Shown here one piece after another: positions 1 to 6,017 of a stretch of 26,384 bases of DNA; positions within the stretch are counted from its first letter, which is position 1, and each line of letters opens with the position of its first letter. The notes beneath the pieces were generated by a model that was not told the origin of the DNA, searched no databases, and worked only from the letters and a program-made list of their open reading frames with translations. The DNA lies in contig CALIDR010000345.1 in NCBI GenBank assembly GCA_938022295.1, forward strand, positions 1 to 26,384. The letters are read 5' to 3'. Origin of the DNA: an uncultured Burkholderiaceae bacterium (lineage in GTDB: Bacteria > Pseudomonadota > Gammaproteobacteria > Burkholderiales > Burkholderiaceae_C). The position numbers and the translations under genes were made by a program.

Positions 1-314
1 GCCGCCGCCGCGGCGTCGACGTCGAACGGATCGAGCGTCGGCGCGGGCCCGGCGGGTGCGCCCGGCAGCGGCAGGCGCTCGAAATCCTGCCCTTCGAGCG
101 CGGCCCACTCGCGCTCGCGCTGCGCGATCCAGCTGCCCACCGCGTCGCGCGGCAGCGGTGCGCCCAGCGGCAGCCCCTGTTCCCAGCGGAACAGCTCGCG
201 CATGTGCAGCAGGTAGGTGCACAGCGTCAGGTCGGCGGCGTGGCGCGCGTCGGCGATGCGGCAGTTGACCTGCACCGCGGCGGCCAGCGGCGCGACCTCG
301 GGCGGCGCGTTCAC
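1..314 (-). CDS. Sfum_1244-like conserved protein, C-terminus beyond the window
   Basis: The visible part is 104 residues from a GTG start at 314; the gene runs off the left edge. The GTG overlaps the stop of the upstream gene as GTGA (314-311), so the two are probably translationally coupled. The most recognisable stretch is NCRIADARHAADLTLCTY followed by LLHMRELFRWEQG, then an acidic, Trp-containing region and a PFDVD motif near the edge. From memory this resembles the family named Sfum_1244, found in sulfate reducers and sulfur oxidisers; I know no function for it. No signal peptide or membrane segment is visible. It is the last visible gene of the minus-strand cluster that diverges from dsrA. 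The reading frame is well supported; the family name is less certain. Confidence 0.72.
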   Translation of the reverse strand, partial: MNAPPEVAPLAAAVQVNCRIADARHAADLTLCTYLLHMRELFRWEQGLPLGAPLPRDAVGSWIAQREREWAALEGQDFERLPLPGAPAGPAPTLDPFDVDAAAA

Positions 315-766
315 ACCCGCGGCCGGTGACGTCGCCGCGGCTGCCACGCGGCCAGCGCCGGCACGATGTCGCCCCACGGTGCGTCGAGCAGGCTGCCCCA
401 GCGCTCGTGCGCGAGGCCGACGAGCCGGTGCACGTCCGGCGGCGCGGTGGCATCGGCGCCGTGCAGCGCGCGGTGCAGCGCGCGCACACCGCCGCACTGC
501 AGCTGCAGCGCCTTGGCGTGCACCATCGGCGCGCCAGCGCGGGGCAGCTTCAGCGCGAACGTCGAGCGCTCGCGCAGCAGCGCGGCCAGCGTCGTGCAGT
601 TGGTGTGCGCCACCGGCGACGTGCAGGCGACGAGGTCGCGCTCGCCGACGCTGCCGCGGCGCGACATCTCGCAGCCGGCCTCGCGGGCGACGATCGCCTT
701 CGTGAAGACGCAGGCCTGCGGTCCGCCGCAGCATGCACCGCCCGCGCTCCGGTCGGCTTCGGTCAT
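311..766 (-). CDS. Conserved cysteine-rich protein of unknown function
   Basis: 151 aa from an ATG at 766. Seven cysteines lie within the first 90 residues. They include an N-terminal ACCGGPQAC cluster, one in REAGCEM, and an ACTSPVAHTNC segment followed by TTLAALLRER, with a last one in LQCGG. The second half contains WGSLLDAPWGD and ends in a basic tail. I recall similar uncharacterised proteins in purple sulfur bacteria but cannot name a family. The cysteine spacing would fit a metal or Fe-S site, but this is inference. The gene overlaps the Sfum_1244-like gene by 4 nt, suggesting a cotranscribed pair. Upstream lies a repeat copy (828-906), and no strong Shine-Dalgarno sequence precedes the ATG. 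Confidence 0.75.
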   Translation of the reverse strand: MTEADRSAGGACCGGPQACVFTKAIVAREAGCEMSRRGSVGERDLVACTSPVAHTNCTTLAALLRERSTFALKLPRAGAPMVHAKALQLQCGGVRALHRALHGADATAPPDVHRLVGLAHERWGSLLDAPWGDIVPALAAWQPRRRHRPRV

Positions 767-827
767 GTCAGGGCCCCGCGCCGGTCAACCCACGCCCAGG
801 ACCGATGAACGACACCGTTTCGAGCGA

Positions 828-906
828 CCGCCGCGGATGCGGCTTCGCCGGTCCGCTGGCGGTGCCCCCTCCTGTGCAGGGGGCGCGCGAAGCGCGTGTG
901 GGGTGG
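828..906 (-). repeat. Palindromic intergenic repeat, copy 1 (short form)
   Basis: The 35-bp core at 828-862 matches the copy at 4609-4643 with one mismatch (G839 for C). It contains the hairpin GGCTTCGCC. It is followed by GCCCCCT (864-870), a 7-nt loop and AGGGGGC (878-884), then an imperfect GCGCG/CGCGT hairpin and GGGGTGG (900-906). This short form lacks the central 12-bp stem present in copies 2 and 3. The strand given is the direction of host gene transcription. It lies 6 nt after the stop of the 77-aa gene. There is no transposase, so it is a REP/MITE-like element and not an insertion sequence. Confidence 0.8.
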
Positions 907-912
907 CTCACT

Positions 913-1146
913 TCAGTCGTCTTCGGCGACGCTCGACGGGCCGGCGCCGGGTTCGCGCGCCTGGCTCAGCAGGTCCTCGGCGGCGAGTTCGTTGTCGGCG
1001 AACATCACCTTCACCCGCCCGGAGGTGCCCGGCGCGTCGGCGGCGCGCTGCGCCTTCGCGAACGCCGACGCGTCGCGGAACGCCGGGAACTCGGCGAGCT
1101 TGGTCAGCACGCCGAGCGTGCCGACGCGGTAGACGTAGTAGGGCAT
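913..1146 (-). CDS. Conserved small protein of sulfur-oxidiser clusters, unknown function
   Basis: 77 aa, starting MPYYVYRVGTLGVLTKLAEF from an ATG at 1146. The middle holds AFAKAQRA, and VKVMFADNELAAEDLLSQ precedes an acidic, disordered tail. It has no cysteine, signal peptide or membrane segment. I recall very similar short proteins beside sulfur oxidation genes in gammaproteobacteria, but none with an assigned function. The MFADNELxAExLL motif looks like the conserved core. It follows the S24-like gene with a 37-nt gap, in the same direction, so it is probably cotranscribed. A repeat copy begins 6 nt after its stop. Confidence 0.75.
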   Translation of the reverse strand: MPYYVYRVGTLGVLTKLAEFPAFRDASAFAKAQRAADAPGTSGRVKVMFADNELAAEDLLSQAREPGAGPSSVAEDD

Positions 1147-1183
1147 GAGGATTGGCGGGTCGTTCGCCGTCGCGGCGGGGCGG

Positions 1184-1516
1184 TCATACGTAGCGCTTCG
1201 AGGCGCGGCGCCGGCCGGGCAGCGCCTTCTGGATGATCACGCCGCGCACGGCGTCGAGGCCGGGGATCGGCAGGTCGGGCCATGCGGGGTCGAGCGCGTG
1301 CAGCCACCAGCGCGTGCCGTCGCCGCGCAGCTGGCGGAAGATCCACTCGCCGTCGTGCAGCGCGAGGACGAACGAGCCGTCGCGCGCGAGCCCCTCGGGC
1401 TCGACGATCACGATCTCGCCGTCGTTGAATTCGGGCGCCATGCTGTGGCCGATCACGCGCAGCGCGAACGACTCGCCGCCGCTGCAGTCGCCGCCCGGTG
1501 CCGCCAGCGGCTCCAC
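1184..1516 (-). CDS. S24/LexA-like domain protein without HTH, probably inactive protease
   Basis: About 110 aa comprising only a LexA/UmuD-like fold. It carries the nucleophile motif GHSMAPEFNDGE (Ser at about residue 28) and the conserved stretch DGSFVLALHDGEWIFRQL. In LexA the equivalent of the last motif is EVTVKRL with the catalytic Lys; here the aligned residue appears to be Arg, so the Ser/Lys dyad looks broken. There is no N-terminal DNA-binding domain. The start is uncertain: GTG at 1516 is used, but a CTG at 1522-1520 would overlap the upstream stop as CTGA. The neighbouring HTH-containing flavoprotein ends at 1519. A role in protein-protein interaction or ligand sensing is possible but unproven. 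Confidence 0.78.
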   Translation of the reverse strand: MEPLAAPGGDCSGGESFALRVIGHSMAPEFNDGEIVIVEPEGLARDGSFVLALHDGEWIFRQLRGDGTRWWLHALDPAWPDLPIPGLDAVRGVIIQKALPGRRRASKRYV

Positions 1517-1518
1517 CG

Positions 1519-3003
1519 TCAGACGACCTCGGCGTAGCGCTGGCCCGCCGGCACGCCGGCGGCGGCGAGCTGGGCGTCGAGCTCGCGCACGAACGCCTCG
1601 GGGCCGGCGAGGTAGAAGTCGCAGTCGACCTCGAACAGGTCGGCGCGCATCGCGCGTGCCATCTCGCGCGCGCCCTCGGCGGGGTCGGCGTGACCGAGCA
1701 GCGTGACCTCGAACGGGTCGAGCGCCTCCGACCACGCGCGGCACTGGTTGGCCATGAAGTGGCCGTCGGCGCGCGTGGCGAGCCAGAACAGCGTGAACGA
1801 CGGCGCGGCGTCGAGAGCGAGGGCGTGCTCGATCAGGCTCTTGATCGGCGCGAAGCCGGTGTCGCAGGCCGCGAAGACGAGCGGGCGCGTGCCCTCGGCG
1901 AGCACGAAGTCGCCGAGCGGCCCCCACAGCGTGACCGCCTGACCGGGCCTCACGCCGCCGGCGAACACCTGCTGCGCGAACGCGTCGTCGGCGTCGCGCG
2001 CGACGTAGAAGTGCAGGTTGCGGTCGTCACACGGGCAGCTCGCGATCGGGTAGGTGGCGTGCACGTCGTCGCCGCCGGTGGCGGCGCTGCCCGCCAGCCC
2101 GAGCGTGACCGACTGCCCGGCGAGGAAGCGCAGTCGGTTCGTGCGCGGCGTCTGCAGGTGCAGCAGGCGGGTGTCGGGCGCGAGCGCGGTGACGGCACGC
2201 ACGGTGGCCGTGATCTGCTGCGGCGCGATGTCCTGCGGGCCGCTGGCTTCGAGCGTCTCGATCACGAGCTCGCTGCTGGCGGCGGTGTTGGCGCACAGCA
2301 GCGCGTAGCCCTGCGCGCGCTCGGCTTCCGACAGCGGGTAGTCGCAGTGCTGGATGCGCGCCACCCGGCCGGAGATGACCCGCACCTTGCACATGCCGCA
2401 GCTGCCGTTGCCGCAGCCGTAGTTCAGCTTCAGCCCGGCGCGCAGCCCCGCCTGCAGCAGCGTGTCGTGTCCCTCGACGGTGAACTCGTGGCCGCTGGGC
2501 TTGATCGTCACCTGCGCGGACATCACCTTCAGCATGTCGTCCATCACGTCCAGCACGTCGACGGGTTCGGTGGCGAGCACGCGCGCGAGCCCGCGGTCGG
2601 CCGCCTGGCGCAAGGCCAGCCAGCGGTCGCCGCCTGTTTCGCGCGCCCCGGCATGGATGAGCTCACGCAATTCCATCACGAGCGCGTGATAGCGCTCGAG
2701 GTGACGCCTGAGGTCGGAGAGTTCCTGCGTCTGCGCGAACAGGCGCTGCGCGAGCACCTCCTGGCTCGGCAGCAGCCGTTCGCGCACGCGGCGGCCGAAC
2801 GCCTCGTCCTTGAGGTGCGCGACGCGTTCGAGCAGGCCCGACTCCTCGAGCTGCGCCTGCGGGTACAGGCGCAGCAGCGCGTCGGTCGAGACGCGGCCCT
2901 CGTCGTTGGGCGCGAGCTCGCCGGCGCGGATGCGCTGCTGCAGCGCGCCGCGGGGCACGCCGACGAGCTGGGCCGCGCGCCACACGCTCACCCATTGCGC
3001 CAT
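1519..3003 (-). CDS. HTH-coiled coil-[2Fe-2S] ferredoxin-FNR-type reductase fusion
   Basis: 494 aa. Residues 1-50 resemble a MerR-like winged helix (VSVWRAAQLVGVPRGALQQR). Residues 50-120 are charged and helical, probably coiled coil. Residues 160-245 form a plant-type ferredoxin with Cys197, Cys202, Cys205 and Cys237 (C-x4-C-x2-C-x31-C). The rest is a ferredoxin-NADP+ reductase-like module with a flavin site around TYPIASC and a nucleotide site around FAACDTGFAPIKSL. It ends in AGPEAFVREL, as in CDP-6-deoxy-3,4-glucoseen reductase-like enzymes. The ATG at 3003 is 16 nt inside the upstream dioxygenase gene. It could supply electrons to that dioxygenase or act as a redox-sensing regulator. Its partner and DNA binding are not known. 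Confidence 0.86.
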   Translation of the reverse strand: MAQWVSVWRAAQLVGVPRGALQQRIRAGELAPNDEGRVSTDALLRLYPQAQLEESGLLERVAHLKDEAFGRRVRERLLPSQEVLAQRLFAQTQELSDLRRHLERYHALVMELRELIHAGARETGGDRWLALRQAADRGLARVLATEPVDVLDVMDDMLKVMSAQVTIKPSGHEFTVEGHDTLLQAGLRAGLKLNYGCGNGSCGMCKVRVISGRVARIQHCDYPLSEAERAQGYALLCANTAASSELVIETLEASGPQDIAPQQITATVRAVTALAPDTRLLHLQTPRTNRLRFLAGQSVTLGLAGSAATGGDDVHATYPIASCPCDDRNLHFYVARDADDAFAQQVFAGGVRPGQAVTLWGPLGDFVLAEGTRPLVFAACDTGFAPIKSLIEHALALDAAPSFTLFWLATRADGHFMANQCRAWSEALDPFEVTLLGHADPAEGAREMARAMRADLFEVDCDFYLAGPEAFVRELDAQLAAAGVPAGQRYAEVV

Positions 3004-3926
3004 GCCTGCGCTCCGGGGGCCTGTACGCGGTCGAGGTAGCGGGCGCGGTACAGCAGGCGGGGGCGCGCCGGATCGTCGACGAACGCGGTGCGTTCGTGCA
3101 GCACGTTGTTCGCGACGACGCCCATGCCGGCTTCCAGGCGCAGGCGCAAGACCTGCGGCGGGTCGGCCGCGAGCAGCGCCTCGAGCGCGGCGACCGCCGC
3201 GCGGGTGGCCGCGTCGCCCTTCCACTCGATGCTGCGCGTGCGGGCGGTGTAGCGCATGTGCAGCGCGCCGCTGTCGTCGAGCGAGAACACGGGGCCGCGC
3301 TGCGCCTGGCGCGCGACGCCGGCGTCGTCCTCGCGCGCCGGGATCGTCATCGCGTCGTCGGCCATCAGCGCAGCCACGAGCGAGGGGTCATGGTCGCGCA
3401 GCAGGGCGTACGCGATCTCGTGGTCGAGCAGCGCATTGACGCCGCCTTCTGCCGCCGGGCGCACGCAGTGCAGGATCATGCCGCGGATGCGGCGCTCGGC
3501 GGGGTGGTAGTAGCCGTCGGTGTGCCAGCGGATCGCGCGGTCGGTGTAGGGGATGAAGCCGCCGCGGCCCGCGCCGTCGCTGCGGTCGCTGACCGCGATG
3601 CGCGAGATGCCGTCGTCGTCGGCGAGCCAGTTGGCGTCGAGCCGCAAGAGGCCGAGCTGGCGGCCGAGCGCGCGCGGCAGCGACGCGTCGACCGCGCTCG
3701 GCGGCGCGCGGTAGACGGCCATGTTGGCGCGCGCGATGCGGTCGAGCAGCGCGGCGCGCTCGCGCGGCGTCAGCGCGAACGGGTCGGCGACGTCGACGAC
3801 GAGGTCCTCGACGCGGCGCGGATGCGCGGCGAGCTTCGCGTCGCGCCAGCGGCGGTAGGCGGCGTCGTCGGCGAGGTCGAACGGGTTCGCGGCGACGGGC
3901 GGGCGCGCCGAGGTGGCGGGGGTCAT
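2988..3926 (-). CDS. TauD/TfdA-family Fe(II)/2-oxoglutarate-dependent dioxygenase
   Basis: 312 aa. The facial-triad candidates are H135 and D137 in RWHTDGYYHP and H277 in NNVLHERTAF. The arginine in LLYRARYLDRV (about residue 294) fits the 2-oxoglutarate-binding position. HMRYTARTRSI before the last His is also typical. TauD enzymes oxidise sulfonates, and relatives act on many other substrates; the substrate cannot be deduced here. The ATG at 3926 shares one base with the upstream stop (TGATG), and the 3' end overlaps the ferredoxin-reductase gene by 16 nt, indicating a tight operon. Its place in a cluster diverging from dsr suggests either an organosulfur substrate or a modification reaction. 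That is inference. Confidence 0.88.
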   Translation of the reverse strand: MTPATSARPPVAANPFDLADDAAYRRWRDAKLAAHPRRVEDLVVDVADPFALTPRERAALLDRIARANMAVYRAPPSAVDASLPRALGRQLGLLRLDANWLADDDGISRIAVSDRSDGAGRGGFIPYTDRAIRWHTDGYYHPAERRIRGMILHCVRPAAEGGVNALLDHEIAYALLRDHDPSLVAALMADDAMTIPAREDDAGVARQAQRGPVFSLDDSGALHMRYTARTRSIEWKGDAATRAAVAALEALLAADPPQVLRLRLEAGMGVVANNVLHERTAFVDDPARPRLLYRARYLDRVQAPGAQAWRNG

Positions 3927-4534
3927 CAGTCGGCTCCGAGCGCCGAGGCGCGGCGGGCCCGCTTCTCGGTCGAGAACACACCGTCCATGCCGCGCTCGAC
4001 GAGGGCGACCGCCTCGGGCGCCTCGATGTCCATCACCTGGTCGAGCACCCAGCGGCGGTCCTTCTCGGGCAGCAGCGGCTCGATGCGCGTGCCGAGGTAG
4101 CGGCGGAACGCGAAGTCGGGGCCGTCGGCGCCGTAGCCGAACTCGGCGTAGTGGGCCGACAGCTCGTTGAAGAGGTCGATGAAGCGCTCGCGGTAGCCGG
4201 GGCTGCCGGCTTCGGCCGGGCCGAGCAGGTCGCCCTCGTTCTCCTCGAAGAAGTCGGCGATGCGCAGCACGAGCGCGGTCGTGAACGCAGCGCGCTCGTC
4301 GCCGGCGCGCCTGGCGTAGGCGATACGGTCGGCGCACTGGACCAGGAACACGAGCACCTCGCGCATGAACGCGAAGTACGGCGGCCCGACGTCGATGTCG
4401 AACCCGGCCTTGCGCATGCGGTCGAGCATCTGCCGCGCGACGCGCCAGACGATGAACGCGATCGCGCTCGCCCGCTGCTCAGCCGACCTCGGCTGCTCCG
4501 GCTTGAACCAGTGCGCTTTCAGCCGCATCGCCAC
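3926..4534 (-). CDS. Conserved hypothetical helical protein
   Basis: 202 aa from a GTG at 4534 preceded by GGAG with 8-nt spacing; an ATG two codons downstream (4528) is the alternative. The protein looks mostly alpha-helical. It begins with RLKAHWFKPEQ, then two amphipathic helices around FIVWRVARQMLDRMRKAGFD and FAFMREVLVFLVQCADRI, and a later stretch FFEENEGDLLG. The C-terminal third has GYGADGPDFAFRRYLG and LPEKDRRWVLDQVMDIE. It has a single cysteine and no signal peptide. I do not recognise a family. Coupling to the dioxygenase (1-nt overlap) suggests they work together. A full-length repeat copy separates it from the DsrC-like gene upstream. Confidence 0.78.
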   Translation of the reverse strand: MAMRLKAHWFKPEQPRSAEQRASAIAFIVWRVARQMLDRMRKAGFDIDVGPPYFAFMREVLVFLVQCADRIAYARRAGDERAAFTTALVLRIADFFEENEGDLLGPAEAGSPGYRERFIDLFNELSAHYAEFGYGADGPDFAFRRYLGTRIEPLLPEKDRRWVLDQVMDIEAPEAVALVERGMDGVFSTEKRARRASALGAD

Positions 4535-4608
4535 GGGGCACGCTCCGAGTCACCGCTCGCGGGCCCGCGCCCGCGGACCGCGAGCGAAGCGAAGCGGATT
4601 TCCAGCGG

Positions 4609-4764
4609 CCGCCGCGGATCCGGCTTCGCCGGTCCGCTGGCGGGCCTTGCAGGCCGCGCCGGGCAACGGGGCCCGGCTCCTCGCCAGGCACGCAAGGTCC
4701 ACCGGACCTTGCGTGTCCGGGCTCGGCCCCCTCGAGGGGGCGGCCGAAGGCCGTAGGGGGTGGG
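4609..4764 (-). repeat. Palindromic intergenic repeat, copy 2 (full length)
   Basis: The 35-bp core at 4609-4643 is identical to the reverse complement of 14601-14635. It is followed by GGCCTTGCAGGCC-type and GCCGGGC/GCCCGGC palindromes. A perfect 12-bp stem comes next (CACGCAAGGTCC 4689-4700, loop 3 nt, GGACCTTGCGTG 4704-4715), then the 16-bp palindrome GCCCCCTCGAGGGGGC (4726-4741), CGGCCGAAGGCCG and GGGGGTGGG. In the direction of host transcription it starts 2 nt after the stop of the DsrC-like gene (4769-4767). It fills most of the 232-nt gap before the next gene. No coding content is apparent. Confidence 0.88.
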
Positions 4765-4766
4765 CA

Positions 4767-5096
4767 TCAATATCCGCCTTTGCCATAGGGCTGCGGCAGC
4801 CCCGCGACCTTCGCGCCCTGCTTGGCCGGCCCCAGCGGGAACAGGTCGTACAGCGCCTTGCTGTCGCAGCCCGGCAGGATCTCGGCCACGCCCTTGAGCA
4901 TGTTGCGGAAGTTCGGCGTGTGGCCGTGCTCGCGGTACTCGTTGCGCAGGTACTCGACGACCTTCCAGTGGTCGTCGGTCAGCGTGATGCCTTCGGCCGC
5001 TGCGATGACGCGCACGACCTCGTCGCCGAAGTCGGGCTCGATCAGGTAGCCCTGCTCGTCGGTCTCGAGCTCGGTGCCGTTGACGACGTATCCCAT
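4767..5096 (-). CDS. DsrC/TusE-family protein lacking both redox cysteines (RspA-like)
   Basis: 109 aa from an ATG at 5096, with GGAG 9 nt upstream. The fold signature is clear: ELETDEQGYLIEP, ITLTDDHWKVVEYLRNEY, and LYDLFPLGPAKQGAKVAGLP. In sulfur-carrying DsrC the C-terminal arm ends AxCKxAGLPxPTGCV; here it ends GAKVAGLPQPYGKGGY. The upstream arm cysteine is replaced by Ala and the penultimate one by Lys. It therefore cannot bind sulfur as DsrC does. Cys-less members have been called RspA (regulatory sulfur-related protein), and a regulatory role is inferred. The true DsrC is encoded at 9832-10164. It follows the Cas6-like gene after 49 nt and is probably cotranscribed. Confidence 0.92.
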   Translation of the reverse strand: MGYVVNGTELETDEQGYLIEPDFGDEVVRVIAAAEGITLTDDHWKVVEYLRNEYREHGHTPNFRNMLKGVAEILPGCDSKALYDLFPLGPAKQGAKVAGLPQPYGKGGY

Positions 5097-5145
5097 GCCC
5101 GGGGTCTCCTCTGGTCTGTTCGGGTCGGATCGATGACGGAAAGGT

Positions 5146-5760
5146 TCACATCGCGCCCACCGCGGCCGCCGAGCGGTGCGGCACGAACAGGCCGGCGCCC
5201 AGCCGCCGGTGGCGGCCGAGGCCCGCCTCGAGCACGCGCAGCGCGTCGGGCGGGGCGAGGCCGTGCAGCATCACGCTGTAGCCGACGAGCACCGCCTCGC
5301 CGCCGCGGATGCGCTGGCGGCGCCCGCACACCCGCCGGCACGCGGCGCCGAGCGCATCGAGCTCGGCGTCGACGGCGGCGACGAACGCCGCCTCGTCGTC
5401 GACGGCGGCCGCGTCGGCGATCAGGTCGGCGGCGACGAAGTGCGCGTACAGCGTGTTGTGCGGCAGCAGCTCGCGCAGGTGCGGCGTGCCGAGCCGCACC
5501 GCGTGGCCCGCGACGTCGAGCTCGCGGCCGGCCAGATCCTGCAGCGCCTCGGCGCTGTCGCGCGGCACGCGCAGCACGAGGCGCGCGCGGTGCGACATCA
5601 GCGCCGGGTCGCCGCCGCCGTGCACGAGGTTGACCGGGTGGAAGCCGGCGGCGGGCACCTCGCGCAGCCAGGGTGCCGCGGCCTCGAGGGCGTCGGCGAG
5701 CGCGAGCCGGTAGTCGCGCGGCAGGCTGCGCCCGGCGAGCGGGAACACGGCGTCGACCAT
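5146..5760 (-). CDS. Cas6/Cmx6-like RAMP-superfamily protein, no CRISPR nearby
   Basis: 204 aa from an ATG at 5760. A TTG at 5796, which would overlap the upstream stop as TTGA and give 216 aa, is an alternative. It resembles the type I-MYXAN Cas6 (Cmx6) family. Features are MVDAVFPLAGRSLPRDY at the N-terminus, HRARLVLRVP, HNTLYAHFV, RVCGRRQRI, GYSVMLHGL, and a Gly-rich C-terminus (LEAGLGRHRRLGAGLFVPH). The last resembles the glycine-rich loop that ends Cas6 RAMP domains. Cas6 enzymes cut CRISPR precursor RNA, but no cas gene or repeat array is visible here. It therefore probably acts on another RNA or has lost nuclease activity. I recall such annotations in purple sulfur bacteria. The catalytic state cannot be settled by eye. 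Confidence 0.8.
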   Translation of the reverse strand: MVDAVFPLAGRSLPRDYRLALADALEAAAPWLREVPAAGFHPVNLVHGGGDPALMSHRARLVLRVPRDSAEALQDLAGRELDVAGHAVRLGTPHLRELLPHNTLYAHFVAADLIADAAAVDDEAAFVAAVDAELDALGAACRRVCGRRQRIRGGEAVLVGYSVMLHGLAPPDALRVLEAGLGRHRRLGAGLFVPHRSAAAVGAM

Positions 5761-5792
5761 CGTCGCCGCGGGCGCCTCGTCGTCGAAAGCCG

Positions 5793-6017
5793 TCAACGCG
5801 CGTCCCCGGTTGGCTGTGCATCGGCCCACGCGAGCAGCGCCTCGCCCCACGCGCGCGCGGTCAGCGGGTCGACGTCGAACACGGTGAAGCGGCTCCTCTC
5901 GCGGATGCGGGTGCGCAGCAGGCTCATCCCGCCGGCGTCGTGGTCGATCTGCTGCAGCTCGATCTCCTGCCCGCCCAGCGGCACGCGCAGCTTCGCGAGG
6001 GGCGTGACGCGGGGCAT
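5793..6017 (-). CDS. Small conserved protein, first gene of the divergent cluster
   Basis: 74 aa from an ATG at 6017. The conserved core is LAKLRVPLGGQEIELQQIDHDAGGMSLLRTRIRERSRFTVFDVDP, followed by TARAWGEALLAWAD. An upstream in-frame start at 6131 is possible, but the extra residues look non-coding and would cover the putative dsr control region. No Shine-Dalgarno motif is evident. I do not know a function, though I recall close relatives in sulfur-oxidising gammaproteobacteria. It is the first gene of the minus-strand cluster, so its upstream region (6018-6298) must hold the cluster promoter. The Cas6-like gene begins next to its stop. Confidence 0.78.
   Translation of the reverse strand: MPRVTPLAKLRVPLGGQEIELQQIDHDAGGMSLLRTRIRERSRFTVFDVDPLTARAWGEALLAWADAQPTGDAR

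Noticed and set aside
1498..3039. 513-codon plus-strand open frame
   Set aside because: Mirrors the minus-strand ferredoxin-reductase fusion; low-complexity Ala/Arg/Glu composition and no domain motif.
4609..4764. Repeat as a Rho-independent terminator
   Set aside because: Hairpins are strong but no T-run follows, and copies lie inside operons whose downstream genes must be expressed.
4609..4764. Repeat as part of an insertion sequence or CRISPR array
   Set aside because: There is no transposase, target duplication or regular spacer pattern; only three dispersed copies in the window.
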